Shown: piece after piece, positions 53,812 to 63,841 of the stretch | Layout of the letters: each line of letters opens with the position of its first letter | Position numbering within the stretch: the stretch's first letter is position 1 | Assembly (NCBI RefSeq): GCF_001278035.1 | Contig: NZ_CP009452.1 | Coordinates: 2,451,501-2,515,500 of the forward strand | DNA length: 64,000 nt | Source of the DNA: Sphingopyxis sp. 113P3 | GTDB lineage: Bacteria; Pseudomonadota; Alphaproteobacteria; Sphingomonadales; Sphingomonadaceae | Direction of reading: 5' to 3' | Translations under genes and position numbers: made by a program | The notes under the pieces: generated by a model | Told to the model about the DNA's origin: nothing | Databases searched by the model: none | What the model saw: only the letters and a program-made list of their open reading frames with translations

Positions 53812-55713
53812 TTAGCCGAGCAGCCGTTCGACAATCAGGTCGGCAGCCTCTTCGGGCGTGATCCGGGTGGTGTCGATGTGAATTTCAGGATGGGCCGGTG
53901 CCTCATAGGGGCTGTCGATTCCGGTGAAATTCTTGAGCTGCCCCGCGCGCGCCTTCTTGTAGAGTCCCTTCACGTCGCGCCGCTCGGCTTCTTCGAGCGG
54001 CGTGTCGATGAAGATTTCGAAGAATTCGCCCTCGGGCAGCATGCTGCGCACCATGTCGCGTTCGGCGCGGAAGGGCGAGATGAAGGCGGTGATGACGATG
54101 AGCCCAGCATCGGTCATCAGCTTTGCAACCTCGCCGACGCGGCGGATATTCTCGATCCGGTCGGCCTCGGTGAAGCCGAGATCGCGATTGAGCCCGTGGC
54201 GGACATTGTCACCGTCGAGCAGGAAACTGTGCCGGTTCATCCGGTACAGCTTCTTCTCGACGAGATTGGCGATCGTCGACTTGCCCGACCCCGAAAGGCC
54301 GGTAAACCACAGCAAGGCGGGCTTCTGGTTCTTGAGGTCGGCGCGCGCCTCGCGGCTGACGTCCGTCGCCTGCCAATGGACATTCTGCGCCCGGCGCAAA
54401 CTGAAGTGCAGCATCCCTGCAGCGACGGTTGCATTGGTAAGCTTGTCGATGAGGATGAACCCGCCGAGCGTCCTGTTGTCGGCATAGGCTTCGAAGGTGA
54501 TCGGCTTGTCTGTTGTCAGTTCGACCACCCCAATGCCGTTCAGATCGAGCGTCTTGGCGGCGAGATGGTCGAGCGTGTTGACGTTGATCTCATATTTCGG
54601 CGCCTGCACCGTCGCCGAAACACTCTGTGTCGCGAGCTTGAGCCAATAGGCGCGGCCCGGAATCATGGCCTCGTCGGCCATCCAGACGAGCGTCGCCTCG
54701 AACTGGTCAGCGGATTCGGGCGGATTGTCCGCCGCGGCGATGACGTCGCCGCGCGAGCAGTCGATCTCGTCGGCGAGCGTCAGCGTGACCGACTGGCCCG
54801 CGACGGCTTCGTCGAGGTCGCCGTCGAGAGTCACGATGCGCCCGACCGTCGTCGTCTTGCCGCTCGGGAGGATGCGCACGGCGTCGCCGGGCTTTACCGT
54901 GCCGCTCGCGAGCTGGCCCGAAAAGCCGCGGAAGTCGAGATTGGGCCGGTTGACCCATTGCACCGGAAGCCGGAACGGCTTCGCCTCGTCGCTCGCGCTG
55001 GAGAGTTCGACGCTCTCGAGATGCTCGATCAGCGCCGGTCCCTTGAACCAGGGCGTGTTCTCCGACAGCGCGGTGATATTGTCGCCCTTGAAGCCCGAAA
55101 TCGGGATCGCGGTGAAATGGGTGATACCGATCTCGCTCGCGAAAGCGCGATAGGCGAGCGCGATGCGGTCGAACACCGCCTTGTCGTAGCCGACGAGGTC
55201 CATCTTGTTCACCGCGAGCACGATGTGCCGGATGCCGAGCAGGTGCGCGAGGAAGCTGTGCCGACGCGTCTGCGTAAGGACGCCCTTTCGCGCGTCGATC
55301 AGGATCACCGCAAGATCGGCAGTCGACGCGCCGGTGACCATGTTGCGCGTATATTGCTCGTGGCCCGGCGTGTCGGCGACGATGAATTTGCGCTTCTCGG
55401 TCGTGAAGAAACGATAGGCAACGTCAATGGTGATCCCCTGCTCGCGCTCGGCAGCAAGGCCGTCGACGAGCAGCGCGAAGTCGATCTCCTGCCCCTGCGT
55501 CCCGACGCGCTTGCTGTCGGCTTCGAGCGCCGCAAGCTGGTCCTCGAAGATCATCTTCGAGTCATAGAGGAGGCGTCCGATCAGCGTCGACTTGCCGTCA
55601 TCGACCGAGCCGCAGGTGATGAAGCGGAGCAGCGACTTTTGCTCATGACGCGCGAGGTAGGCGTCGATATCCTCGGCGATCAGCGCGTCGGTGACGTAGA
55701 CAGGGTCGGTCAT
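53812..55713 (-). CDS. cysNC: Bifunctional ATP sulfurylase GTPase / APS kinase
   Basis: 633 residues, a natural fusion. The CysN GTPase half (1 to about 430) has the P-loop GSVDDGKST (35-43), DTPGHEQY (114-121) and NKMD (169-172), then the EF-Tu-like barrels. The CysC half (about 450-633) has a second P-loop GLSGSGKST (472-480), [17 protein letters not shown], and [12 protein letters not shown]. With CysD the first half drives APS formation from sulfate by GTP hydrolysis; CysC then makes PAPS. The fusion is common in alphaproteobacteria and rhizobia (nodQ). The ATG overlaps the cysD stop by one base (TGATG). Confidence 0.94.
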   Translation of the reverse strand: MTDPVYVTDALIAEDIDAYLARHEQKSLLRFITCGSVDDGKSTLIGRLLYDSKMIFEDQLAALEADSKRVGTQGQEIDFALLVDGLAAEREQGITIDVAYRFFTTEKRKFIVADTPGHEQYTRNMVTGASTADLAVILIDARKGVLTQTRRHSFLAHLLGIRHIVLAVNKMDLVGYDKAVFDRIALAYRAFASEIGITHFTAIPISGFKGDNITALSENTPWFKGPALIEHLESVELSSASDEAKPFRLPVQWVNRPNLDFRGFSGQLASGTVKPGDAVRILPSGKTTTVGRIVTLDGDLDEAVAGQSVTLTLADEIDCSRGDVIAAADNPPESADQFEATLVWMADEAMIPGRAYWLKLATQSVSATVQAPKYEINVNTLDHLAAKTLDLNGIGVVELTTDKPITFEAYADNRTLGGFILIDKLTNATVAAGMLHFSLRRAQNVHWQATDVSREARADLKNQKPALLWFTGLSGSGKSTIANLVEKKLYRMNRHSFLLDGDNVRHGLNRDLGFTEADRIENIRRVGEVAKLMTDAGLIVITAFISPFRAERDMVRSMLPEGEFFEIFIDTPLEEAERRDVKGLYKKARAGQLKNFTGIDSPYEAPAHPEIHIDTTRITPEEAADLIVERLLG

Positions 55714-56618
55714 CAGAAATACCCTTCCTGCTTCTTCTTCTCCATCGACGCGTCGCCGCCGTCCTTGTCGATGATGCGCCCTTGTCGTTCGCTGGTGGTC
55801 GTGAGGAGCATTTCCTGAATGACCTCGGGCAGAGTCGTCGCCGCGCTCTCGACGGCGCCGGTGAGCGGATAGCAGCCGAGCGTGCGGAAGCGCACCGAGC
55901 GCTCGACGGGCGTTTCACCCGGAAGTAGCGGGAAGCGCTCGTCATCGACCATCAAAAGCAGGCCGTCGCGCTCCACGGTCGGGCGCGGCGCGGCGAAATA
56001 GAGCGGGACGATGGGAATATTCTCGCGCGCGATATATTGCCAGATGTCGAGTTCGGTCCAGTTCGAGATCGGAAAGACGCGGATGCTCTCCCCCTTTGCC
56101 TTGCGCGCGTTGTAGAGGTTCCAGAGCTCGGGCCGCTGCTTCTTCGGGTCCCAGCCATGCGTCGATGTGCGAAACGAGAAGATGCGCTCCTTGGCGCGGC
56201 TCTTCTCCTCGTCGCGGCGCGCGCCGCCGAACGCCACGTCGAAGCCGTGGAGGTCGAGCGCCTGCTTCAGCCCTTCGGTCTTCCACATGTCGGTGTGCAA
56301 GGGTCCATGATCGAAAGGGTTGATCCCGCGATCCAGCGCCTCGGGATTCTGATAGACGATGAGTTCCATACCGCTTTCAGCGGCCATCCGGTCGCGAAGC
56401 TCGTACATCGCCCGGAATTTCCATGTCGTGTCGACGTGCAGCAGCGGAAACGGTGGCGGCGAAGGATAGAAGGCCTTGCGCGCAAGATGCAGCATCACCG
56501 CGCTGTCCTTGCCCACGCTGTAAAGCATCACGGGCTTGACCGCTTCGGCCATCACTTCGCGCATGATATGGATGCTCTCGGCCTCGAGCCGGTCGAGATG
56601 AGTCAGCGTATCGATCAT
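55713..56618 (-). CDS. cysD: Sulfate adenylyltransferase subunit 2
   Basis: 301 residues, PAPS-reductase-like fold, the ATP sulfurylase catalytic subunit. The PP-loop is [12 protein letters not shown] (about 31-42), followed by [38 protein letters not shown] and [13 protein letters not shown]. The ATG at 56618 matches E. coli CysD length (302) and follows GGGCGGGGG; an ATG at 56675 would add 19 residues. Forms a heterodimer with the CysN part of the next gene. It is 82 bases after a LysR gene on the same strand. Confidence 0.94.
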   Translation of the reverse strand: MIDTLTHLDRLEAESIHIMREVMAEAVKPVMLYSVGKDSAVMLHLARKAFYPSPPPFPLLHVDTTWKFRAMYELRDRMAAESGMELIVYQNPEALDRGINPFDHGPLHTDMWKTEGLKQALDLHGFDVAFGGARRDEEKSRAKERIFSFRTSTHGWDPKKQRPELWNLYNARKAKGESIRVFPISNWTELDIWQYIARENIPIVPLYFAAPRPTVERDGLLLMVDDERFPLLPGETPVERSVRFRTLGCYPLTGAVESAATTLPEVIQEMLLTTTSERQGRIIDKDGGDASMEKKKQEGYF

Positions 56619-56700
56619 GCCCCCGCCCTTGCCGTCAGCAGCGACGCTGCGCAAACTGTATGGCCTTTTGCCCATGCAAGCCAGACTTGCCCCCTGAGCT

Positions 56701-57603
56701 TCATGCTGCGGCGTCGACCCGCGCGGTACGCCATTCGGCGCCGGCGGCGCGGATCGCTTCCATCGCATCGCTGAGCCGTGCGGCGACGCCCGCTAGCCCG
56801 CTCCATGCAGGATCGACGAGCAGCCCGAGTTCGCGGCGGAAATCATATCCCGCAACCGCCAGCGGCACGATGCCTTCAATTGCGAGGGACACAGGCGCAG
56901 TAGTGATCCCGATTCCGGCGGCAACCATACGCAGGCACCGCTGGTCGCTCTCGCTGCGCAGCGCAAAGCGCGGGCGGACGCCATGGCGGGTGAAAAAGCG
57001 GCTCGTCGCGTCGAGAAATTCGCACGACCGGCGCGCAATCATCGTCTCGGCGGCCAGTTCCTCTGGTGCCACCTCGACACGCCCCGCAAGCGGGTGGTCC
57101 GAGGCGACGAACATGCTGAGCGGCTCTTCATAGAGCGGCGTCACATGCGGGCCGCGTTCGCCGGCGCGAAGGGGCAGCAACGCCATCTGGAGACGTCCGC
57201 TGCCAAGCGCGGCCCGCAGTTCAGAATCGCGGCTCTCGACGAGTTCGATGGAAAAGCCGGGACGCAGAATTCTCACAATCGTCTGGAGCAGCTCGCCGGG
57301 TACAGAGCGAATGATGCCAAGCTTCAGTTCACTCGCGGGGGCGGGGGCGTTCTCGGCAAATGCGTCTGCGGCCTGGAAGCCGCGTTCAAGGTCGCGCGCG
57401 ATCGGCAGGAAGCGGCCGCCGGCCTGCGTCAGCCGGACCTGACGCCGGTTACGGATGAACAGCGAAGTCCCTACGAGCTTTTCAAGTTCGGCGATGCCCG
57501 TCGAGAGCGCCGGCTGGGTGACGCGGATGCGCAGCGCCGCCTGCGTGAAGCTGCCGGCATCGACGACAGCGAGGAATTGCCGAATGTGCGCGCGCTTTAT
57601 CAT
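56701..57603 (-). CDS. LysR-family regulator upstream of cysD
   Basis: 300 residues. HTH at about 4-60: [38 protein letters not shown]; effector domain from about 88 ([21 protein letters not shown]) to the end. [32 protein letters not shown] is typical LTTR sensor sequence. It is not CysB-like in sequence, but it lies ahead of cysDNCQ on the same strand and back-to-back with the isovaleryl-CoA dehydrogenase gene, so either neighbour may be its target. I use the ATG at 57603; a GTG at 57612 would add three residues. Confidence 0.82.
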   Translation of the reverse strand: MIKRAHIRQFLAVVDAGSFTQAALRIRVTQPALSTGIAELEKLVGTSLFIRNRRQVRLTQAGGRFLPIARDLERGFQAADAFAENAPAPASELKLGIIRSVPGELLQTIVRILRPGFSIELVESRDSELRAALGSGRLQMALLPLRAGERGPHVTPLYEEPLSMFVASDHPLAGRVEVAPEELAAETMIARRSCEFLDATSRFFTRHGVRPRFALRSESDQRCLRMVAAGIGITTAPVSLAIEGIVPLAVAGYDFRRELGLLVDPAWSGLAGVAARLSDAMEAIRAAGAEWRTARVDAAA

Positions 57604-57617
57604 AAATTTCACTTATG
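57601..57617. promoter_or_regulatory. LysR-type operator candidate
   Basis: A perfect CATAA-N7-TTATG inverted repeat (57601-57605 and 57613-57617), an A/T-rich dyad with T-N11-A spacing as in LTTR boxes. It overlaps the start of lysR, in the 76 bases between lysR and the dehydrogenase gene. Autoregulation and dual control are inferred. Confidence 0.45.
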
Positions 57618-57679
57618 CCAAATCTTGAGTCCTTTCAATTTCCATATACTGAGATTTTGAGGCACTATCGCGGCCCTCT

Positions 57680-58867
57680 ATGAGCGAAGGGACCTTCATG
57701 CGCGCCACCCCCGACTTCGACTTTGCCCTTGGCGAAACTGCCGACATGATCCGCGATACCACCGCCCGCTTCGCCGATGAGAAGATCGCGCCGCTCGCCG
57801 ACCGGGCGGACCGCGACGACTGGTTTCCGCGCGATGAACTTTGGACCGCGATGGGCGAACTCGGGCTGCATGGCATCACGGTGGAGGAAGAGTGGGGCGG
57901 GCTCGGACTTGGCTATCTGGAGCATGTGATCGCGGTCGAGGAAGTATCGCGTGCGTCGGCGGCGATCGGCCTGAGCTATGGCGCGCACTCGAACCTGTGC
58001 GTCAATCAGATCCGCCGCTGGGGCAATGACGCGCAGAAGGCGAAATATCTGCCCAAGCTGATTTCGGGCGAGCACGTCGGCAGCCTCGCCATGTCGGAAG
58101 CCGGCGCGGGTAGCGACGTCGTGTCGATGAAGCTGAAGGCCGAGAAGGTCCAGGGCGGCTATGTCCTCAACGGCACGAAGTTCTGGATCACCAACGCGAC
58201 CTATGCCGATACGCTGGTGGTCTATGCCAAGACCTCGCCCGAAGCGGGATCACGCGGTATCACCGCTTTCCTGATCGAAAAGGGCATGCCGGGCTTTGAG
58301 ATCGGGCAGAAAATCGACAAGGTCGGCATGCGCGGTTCGCCGACCGCCGAGCTCGTCTTCACCGACTGCGAGGTCGGCGAGGAACAGGTCATGGGGCCCG
58401 AAAATGGCGGCGTGGGCGTTCTGATGTCGGGGCTCGACTATGAACGCGTCGTACTCGCCGGGCTCCAGCTCGGCATCATGCAGGCCTGCCTCGACACGGT
58501 CATACCCTATGTCCGCGAGCGCAAGCAGTTCGGCAAGGCGATCGGTTCGTTTCAGCTGATGCAGGCAAAAATTGCCGACATGTACGTCGCGCTCCAGTCG
58601 GCACGATCCTATGTCTACAATGTTGCGAAAGCGTGCGATGCCGGACAGACGACACGCTTCGACGCAGCAGGCGCGATTCTGCTCGCGAGCGAAAATGCGG
58701 TGAAGGTCGCAGGCGAGGCGATCCAGGCACTGGGCGGCGCGGGCTATACGAAAGACTGGCCGGTTGAGCGTTACTGGCGCGACGCGAAGCTTCTCGACAT
58801 CGGTGCAGGGACGAACGAGATTCGCCGCATGCTGATCGGCCGCGAACTGATCGGCGCCGGCGCGTGA
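57680..58867 (+). CDS. ivd: Isovaleryl-CoA dehydrogenase
   Basis: 395 residues, acyl-CoA dehydrogenase. [19 protein letters not shown] is a hallmark of the isovaleryl type; [20 protein letters not shown] and [19 protein letters not shown] form the FAD site. The catalytic base is E255 in [11 protein letters not shown], at the position used in isovaleryl-CoA dehydrogenases. [68 protein letters not shown] close the fold. Third step of leucine degradation; electrons pass to ETF. An ATG six codons in (57698) is an alternative start. The carboxylase for the next step lies 3.3 kb downstream. Confidence 0.88.
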   Translation: MSEGTFMRATPDFDFALGETADMIRDTTARFADEKIAPLADRADRDDWFPRDELWTAMGELGLHGITVEEEWGGLGLGYLEHVIAVEEVSRASAAIGLSYGAHSNLCVNQIRRWGNDAQKAKYLPKLISGEHVGSLAMSEAGAGSDVVSMKLKAEKVQGGYVLNGTKFWITNATYADTLVVYAKTSPEAGSRGITAFLIEKGMPGFEIGQKIDKVGMRGSPTAELVFTDCEVGEEQVMGPENGGVGVLMSGLDYERVVLAGLQLGIMQACLDTVIPYVRERKQFGKAIGSFQLMQAKIADMYVALQSARSYVYNVAKACDAGQTTRFDAAGAILLASENAVKVAGEAIQALGGAGYTKDWPVERYWRDAKLLDIGAGTNEIRRMLIGRELIGAGA

Positions 58868-59214
58868 TCTCGTTGTGGCTGTCGGCCGCCTTCATGGTGA
58901 CGACGGCCGGAGTTCATTCGCTGCTGGGATACCGGAGGCTGATCGTGCCGCTGTTGCACAGCGAAGCCGGACCGCTGGCCGACCCTCTGTCACGGCGCAT
59001 CATCCATTTTGCCTGGCATGCGACATCGGTGCTGATGCTGATTTCGGCGATGGCGGTGGCCTGGTCCGGCACGCCGACCAAATTGATTGCAGCCATTGGC
59101 GCAGCCTGGCTTGCCACTGGGCTGTTCGACGCCGTTTATACACGGGGCCGCCATATTGCCTGGCCTGCGCTCAGCGGCGCTGGCATCCTTGCTCTGAACG
59201 GCGCGTTGGCATGA
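58864..59214 (+). CDS. Small four-helix membrane protein
   Basis: 116 residues; a GTG start overlaps the dehydrogenase stop (GTGA), so it is coupled to it. Hydrophobic segments at about 2-20, 48-66, 73-88 and 97-115, with [50 protein letters not shown] in the first half. The His-Phe-Ala-Trp-His pair might bind something, but I do not recognise a family. It is followed by a 4-base ATGA overlap into the glyoxalase-fold gene. Confidence 0.62.
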   Translation: MISLWLSAAFMVTTAGVHSLLGYRRLIVPLLHSEAGPLADPLSRRIIHFAWHATSVLMLISAMAVAWSGTPTKLIAAIGAAWLATGLFDAVYTRGRHIAWPALSGAGILALNGALA

Positions 59215-59630
59215 GCATGCGCGGGCTCGTCCATCACATCGACCTGACGGTCGCCGACAAGGAACGCTCGCGCGTCTTTTACGACGCGGTTCTCGGCTTT
59301 CTCGGCTATCGCCGTACGGCCGATTACGGCCATGGCAGCGACTGGGATCGCGCCGGCGCGCCCTTCCACTCGATCGGGATCATCGAAGCGCGCGGCGAGG
59401 GTGCCGCGCGGACGCATGATCGCTATTCGCCGGGCCTCCATCATCTCGCCTGGGCGGCGGAGAGCCGCGAGGACGTCGACGCCCTCCACGACCTGCTGCG
59501 CGGCATCGGCGCGACGATACTCGACCCGCCCGCCGATTACCCGCACTACGGCCCGACCTATTATGCAGTCTTCTTTGCCGATCCCGACGGATTGAAGCTC
59601 GAGTTCGTGTACGGGAAGACCGGAAAATGA
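59211..59630 (+). CDS. VOC (glyoxalase) family protein
   Basis: 139 residues. Two paired beta-alpha-beta modules of the vicinal oxygen chelate fold: LVHHIDLTVADKERSRVFYDAVLGFLGYR (first metal His), then GLHHLAWAAESREDVDALHDLLRGIGA, and YYAVFFADPDGLKLEFVY with the ending Glu ligand. Members include glyoxalases, dioxygenases and resistance proteins; substrate unknown. The ATG at 59211 overlaps the previous gene. Linked in frame to the next small gene by ATGA. Confidence 0.82.
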   Translation: MSMRGLVHHIDLTVADKERSRVFYDAVLGFLGYRRTADYGHGSDWDRAGAPFHSIGIIEARGEGAARTHDRYSPGLHHLAWAAESREDVDALHDLLRGIGATILDPPADYPHYGPTYYAVFFADPDGLKLEFVYGKTGK

Positions 59631-59914
59631 GCGATACGCTGCTCGACGCCCTGCAATATTATGGCGCCGGCGCGGCAACGCTTGCAGCGCTGCTCGTCTC
59701 GCTCAACCTCGGACGGCGCTGGACCGGCTGGGCCTTCGTGATCTTCGTCACCAGCAGTCTCTCGCTGATCGCCTGGGGTTTCCTGCAATCCGACAGCGAA
59801 GGCATCGGGTGGCAGAATATAGCGTTGCTGGGCATCAACTGCGTCGGCGTTTATCGCTATCTGATCCTGAAGGAAAAGCCCGGCGATCCGGGCGGCAAGG
59901 GCGGGACCGACTGA
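59627..59914 (+). CDS. Small membrane protein (CBU_0592-like)
   Basis: 95 residues with three hydrophobic segments (about 12-28, 34-51, 61-80). LNLGRRWTGWAFVIFVTSSLSLIAWGFLQ and NIALLGINCVGVYRYLILKEKP look like the small membrane family typified by Coxiella CBU_0592, with the tail KPGDPGGKGGTD. Role unknown. ATGA overlap with the glyoxalase-fold gene makes it the last of four genes coupled to ivd. Converges on the M13 peptidase 21 bases away. Confidence 0.65.
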   Translation: MSDTLLDALQYYGAGAATLAALLVSLNLGRRWTGWAFVIFVTSSLSLIAWGFLQSDSEGIGWQNIALLGINCVGVYRYLILKEKPGDPGGKGGTD

Positions 59915-59935
59915 GTGCCCCGCCCTCCCCTGACA

Positions 59936-62023
59936 TCATCCCCACACGCGCACGCGCTTGTCGGGCGCGAGGTAGAGCTTGTCGCCTTCCCTGACGTCGA
60001 ACGCCTTGTACCACGCATCCAGATTGCGCACCGTCAACGCGCGGTACATGCCCGGCGCGTGGCCGTCCGTGGCGATGCGCGCGCGAAGCGCCTCGTCCCG
60101 CATCTTGGTCGCCCAAGTCTGCGCATAAGCGATGAAGAAGCGCTGGTCACCGGTGAAGCCGTCGATCACGGGCGCTTCCTTGCCCTTCAGCGACGCGCGA
60201 TAGGCATCATAGGCGGCCTGAAGTCCCGCCACGTCAGCGATATTCTCACCCAGCGTCAGCTTGCCGTTGACCGCAAGGTCGGGAAACGGCTTGTAGCTGT
60301 CATACTGCGCCGCAAGCGCAGCGCCCGCTGCCTCGAACTTCTTGAGGTCGGCTGCCGTCCACCAGTTGCGCAGGGCCCCCGTCGAGTCGAAGGCCGCGCC
60401 ATTATTATCGAAGCTGTGGCTGATCTCGTGGCCGATTACCGCACCGATCGCGCCGTAATTATAGGCGGGGTCGGCCTGCGCGTTGAAGAAGGGCGGCTGG
60501 AGGATCGCGGCGGGGAAGTTCAGCGCGTTCTGCACCGGCAGGTTGACTGCATTGACCGTCTGCGGGACCATCCACCACTCGCCCTTGTCCATCGGCTTGC
60601 CGATCTTCGCAAGCTGGTGTGCATATTCGGCCTTCTCCCCCGCGACCGCGTTCGCATAGGCGTTATCGGCGCTAACCGAATAGCTGCGATAGTCGCGCCA
60701 CGTCTCGGGATAGCCGACGCCGACCGCGATCGTTTCGACCTTCTTCAGGGCTTCCTTCTTGGTTTCGGGCGCCATCCAGTCGATCGCCTCGACGCGCTTT
60801 GCGAAGGCGGCCTTGATCCCGTCGACCATATCGCTGACCTCGGCCTTGGCCGATGCGGGGAAATATTTCTCCGCATAAGCGCGGCCGACCGCATCGCCGA
60901 GATAGGTGTCGAGCGCCGCGAGGGCGCGCTTGTCGCGGCTCCGCTGCTGGGGCGTTCCCGACAATGCGGTGCCGTAGAATGCGAAATGCGCCTGATCGAT
61001 CGAGCTCGGCAGCACGTCGGCGTGGCTGTTGATCTGATGGAACATCAGCCAGTCCTTCCACGCGTCGAGCGGCTCGGATGCGACGAGCGCCGAGAGGCCG
61101 GTGATTGCGCGCGGGTGATAGGCAGCAACCTTCGTCGCGCCGTCGAGCTTGGCTGCGGCGAAGAAGGCCGGCCAGTCGATACCCGGCGCCTTCTTTGCGA
61201 ACTCTCCCTTGTTCCAGACGGTCGCCGACTTGGTGAAATCCTCGCTCTCCTCACGCGTCGCGTGCGCCTTCGCGATCTTGAGCTCGAGGTCAAAGATGCG
61301 CGTCGCTTTGGCGTCAGCGTGGGCCATCCCGGCGGCGGTCAGAAGCCTGGCGATATAGGCCTGATAAGCGGTGCGCAGGCCGGCCATCTTGGGGTCGGAC
61401 GACAGATAATATTCGCGCTCGGGCATGCCGAGGCCACCCTGAAGCATGTAGGGCAGCACCTCGCCCGGGGTCGCGAGGCCTTGGGTGACGAAAATGCCGA
61501 AAAGATTTTCGGTGTTGAAGTCGGTCGCGTTGAGCGGGTCGACGTCGGCGCGGATCTGTTCGCCCAGCACCTTGGACAGCCCCGCCTTGTCAGTAATCGC
61601 AGCGAAGCGCGCCAGGTCGGCCTGGACCGGTTTCATGCCCGCGGCGTCGATCCCCTGTGTGTTGATATAGGCCTTGTAGAAGTTGGCGATGCGCGCTTCG
61701 TCGCTGCCTTCCTTGGGCGTGCCCTTGACGATCGCGTCGACCAGTTCGCGGTTGCGCTTCTCCGTCTCGACGAAAGCCGCGTAGAAAGCGCCGGTCGAGG
61801 AACGGTCGGCGGGAATTTCGGTTGTTTTCTGCCAGTTTCCATTTGCATAGGCATAGAAATCGTCGCCCGGCTTCACGCTGGTATCCATCGCGGCCTTGCT
61901 GATCCCGAGGTCGGTGCCGATGGTGTAGGCGGCCGAGCCTTCATCCTTGCCGCTGGTGCAGGCGACAGGCCCTCCCACGATCACGGCAGTGGACAGCAGA
62001 AGGGCGAAAACAGTCTTCTTCAT
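59936..62023 (-). CDS. M13 family metallopeptidase (neprilysin-like)
   Basis: 695 residues. Export signal with a lipobox-like end (GGPVAC, C22; the -3 Pro makes lipidation uncertain). The mature enzyme has the M13 marks: KPGDDFYAYANGNW near 52-65, NAVNLPVQNALNFPAAILQPPFF, the zinc site GHEISHSFDNNGAAFD (H532, E533, H536) and the third ligand E593 in GENIADVAG. The last stretch, LTVRNLDAWYKAFDVREGDKLYLAPDKRVRVW, is the normal C-terminus. Cleaves peptides outside the cytoplasm. It sits between the two leucine-degradation genes but on the other strand, so is independent of them. Confidence 0.9.
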   Translation of the reverse strand: MKKTVFALLLSTAVIVGGPVACTSGKDEGSAAYTIGTDLGISKAAMDTSVKPGDDFYAYANGNWQKTTEIPADRSSTGAFYAAFVETEKRNRELVDAIVKGTPKEGSDEARIANFYKAYINTQGIDAAGMKPVQADLARFAAITDKAGLSKVLGEQIRADVDPLNATDFNTENLFGIFVTQGLATPGEVLPYMLQGGLGMPEREYYLSSDPKMAGLRTAYQAYIARLLTAAGMAHADAKATRIFDLELKIAKAHATREESEDFTKSATVWNKGEFAKKAPGIDWPAFFAAAKLDGATKVAAYHPRAITGLSALVASEPLDAWKDWLMFHQINSHADVLPSSIDQAHFAFYGTALSGTPQQRSRDKRALAALDTYLGDAVGRAYAEKYFPASAKAEVSDMVDGIKAAFAKRVEAIDWMAPETKKEALKKVETIAVGVGYPETWRDYRSYSVSADNAYANAVAGEKAEYAHQLAKIGKPMDKGEWWMVPQTVNAVNLPVQNALNFPAAILQPPFFNAQADPAYNYGAIGAVIGHEISHSFDNNGAAFDSTGALRNWWTAADLKKFEAAGAALAAQYDSYKPFPDLAVNGKLTLGENIADVAGLQAAYDAYRASLKGKEAPVIDGFTGDQRFFIAYAQTWATKMRDEALRARIATDGHAPGMYRALTVRNLDAWYKAFDVREGDKLYLAPDKRVRVWG

Positions 62024-62171
62024 GGGCTGATAACCTCAAGCTTGGGGGAATATCCGAGGGGGATACGCCTGTGATGATTTGGTTTCAATGCCAACCAATT
62101 TCGGCCTGCGGCGCTTTTCAATCGACGAGCGTCGGATTACCCCCGCGGCCAGCGACAGGAGAGACAAGACA

Positions 62172-63830
62172 GTGAGCGCACCGGTCCTGCAAAGCATGGT
62201 CCAGACAGACAGCGAGGCGTTTCGCGCCAATGCCGCGCACAATCGCGCGCTGCGGGACGAACTGTGGTCGCGTGTCGCCGAAGCAGCGCTGGGCGGCAAC
62301 GAAAAGTCGCGCGAGCGGCACACGAGCCGCGGCAAGCTGCTCCCGCGCGAGCGCGTCGAGCGGCTGCTCGATCCGGGCTCACCTTTCCTCGAGATCGGCC
62401 AGCTCGCGGCGTGCGACATGTACGAAGGCGAAGTGCCGGGGGCCGGCATGATTGCCGGAATCGGTCGCGTCTCCGGCATACAGGCCATGATCGTCTGCAA
62501 CGATGCGACGGTGAAGGGTGGAACCTACTACCCGATGACCGTGAAGAAGCACCTGCGTGCGCAGGAGATTGCCGAGGCGAACCGGCTGCCGTGCATCTAT
62601 CTTGTCGACAGCGGCGGCGCGAACCTGCCGCACCAGGCCGAGGTTTTTCCAGACCGCGACCATTTCGGGCGCATCTTCTTCAACCAGGCCAATATGAGCG
62701 CGAAGCGTATTCCGCAGATCGCCTGCGTGATGGGAAGCTGCACCGCCGGCGGTGCCTATGTTCCCGCGATGAGCGACGAGACGGTGATCGTCCGCGATCA
62801 GGGCACGATTTTCCTCGCCGGCCCGCCGCTGGTAAAGGCCGCAACCGGGGAAGAAATCAGCGCCGAAGACCTCGGCGGCGGGGACCTCCACGCCAGAAAA
62901 TCGGGCGTCGTCGACCATCTGGCCGAGAATGACGAGCATGCGCTGACCATCGTGCGCGACATCATGTCGCATCTCTCGGGTCCGTTCTTGTCGAGCGAAG
63001 TAGAGACACCGGGAGGTGGCGCGCGGACTTCGGGCATCTCGACTTCGCTCGATGCGAACGGGTTTAGAGAGCCCAGACCACCCAAGTATGACGCGGACGA
63101 ACTCTATGGCATCATCCCGCAGGACGTGCGCGCTCCCTACGATGTGCATGAGGTGATCGCGCGGATCGTAGACGGTAGCGAGTTCCATGAGTTCAAGGCG
63201 AGCTATGGGGCGACGCTGGTTTGCGGCTTCGCGCATATCTGGGGCATTCCAGTCGCCATCCTTGCCAACAACGGCGTGCTGTTCAGCGAGTCTGCACTCA
63301 AGGGCGCCCATTTCATCGAACTGGCGCAGCAGCGGCGCATCCCCCTGCTCTTCCTCCAGAATATCAGCGGCTTCATGGTCGGCGGCAAATATGAGGCAGA
63401 GGGTATCGCCAAGCATGGCGCCAAGCTAGTGACCGCCGTCGCCACAGCTGCCGTGCCGAAAATCACCGTGCTGATCGGCGGCAGTTTCGGCGCGGGCAAT
63501 TACGGCATGTGCGGGCGCGCTTATTCGCCTCGCTTTCTCTTCACCTGGCCCAATGCGCGCATCAGCGTGATGGGTGGCGAGCAGGCGGCAAGCGTGCTGG
63601 CAACGGTCCATCGCGATGCCGACAAATGGACGCCCGAAGAGGCTGAAGCCTTCAAGGCACCGATCCGCCAGAAGTACGAGGACGAAGGCAATCCCTATCA
63701 CGCGACGGCGCGCCTCTGGGACGATGGCATCATCGACCCCGCGCAGACGCGTGACGTGCTGGGACTGGCTTTTGCTGCCACGCTGAACGCCCCGGTCGAG
63801 GACCGCGGGTTCGGTGTGTTCCGGATGTGA
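62172..63830 (+). CDS. mccB: 3-methylcrotonyl-CoA carboxylase beta subunit
   Basis: 552 residues, carboxyltransferase of acyl-CoA carboxylases. [43 protein letters not shown] and [19 protein letters not shown] belong to the biotin domain, and [34 protein letters not shown] and [39 protein letters not shown] to the CoA domain. These are the MCC-beta signatures. The next step after isovaleryl-CoA dehydrogenase in leucine breakdown. Residues 271-297 are encoded by a palindromic repeat inserted in frame before [16 protein letters not shown]; they sit at the interdomain linker. GTG start at 62172 with AGGAGAGA upstream. The alpha subunit is not in the window. Confidence 0.9.
   Translation: MSAPVLQSMVQTDSEAFRANAAHNRALRDELWSRVAEAALGGNEKSRERHTSRGKLLPRERVERLLDPGSPFLEIGQLAACDMYEGEVPGAGMIAGIGRVSGIQAMIVCNDATVKGGTYYPMTVKKHLRAQEIAEANRLPCIYLVDSGGANLPHQAEVFPDRDHFGRIFFNQANMSAKRIPQIACVMGSCTAGGAYVPAMSDETVIVRDQGTIFLAGPPLVKAATGEEISAEDLGGGDLHARKSGVVDHLAENDEHALTIVRDIMSHLSGPFLSSEVETPGGGARTSGISTSLDANGFREPRPPKYDADELYGIIPQDVRAPYDVHEVIARIVDGSEFHEFKASYGATLVCGFAHIWGIPVAILANNGVLFSESALKGAHFIELAQQRRIPLLFLQNISGFMVGGKYEAEGIAKHGAKLVTAVATAAVPKITVLIGGSFGAGNYGMCGRAYSPRFLFTWPNARISVMGGEQAASVLATVHRDADKWTPEEAEAFKAPIRQKYEDEGNPYHATARLWDDGIIDPAQTRDVLGLAFAATLNAPVEDRGFGVFRM
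62982..63061. repeat. Palindromic repeat inside mccB, copy A
   Basis: An 80-base imperfect palindrome: CCGTTCTTGTCGAGCGAAGT (62982-63001) pairs with ACTTCGCTCGATGCGAACGG (63042-63061). Over 29-base arms 23 positions are Watson-Crick, two are G-T and four mismatch; the loop is 22 bases. It is open in the mccB frame, adding about 27 residues. The antisense frame gives a near-identical peptide, as expected of a palindrome. Copy B is at 24535-24613. Confidence 0.8.
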
Positions 63831-63841
63831 GGAGATGAACC

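Noticed and set aside
53548..55818. A 756-codon plus-strand frame opposite cysNC and cysQ
   Set aside because: Antisense to clear cysNC and cysQ genes; the product is Arg/Glu-rich with no recognisable domain.
59915..62074. A 719-codon plus-strand frame opposite the M13 peptidase
   Set aside because: The minus strand encodes an M13 enzyme with signal peptide and zinc ligands; the plus frame is its antisense shadow.
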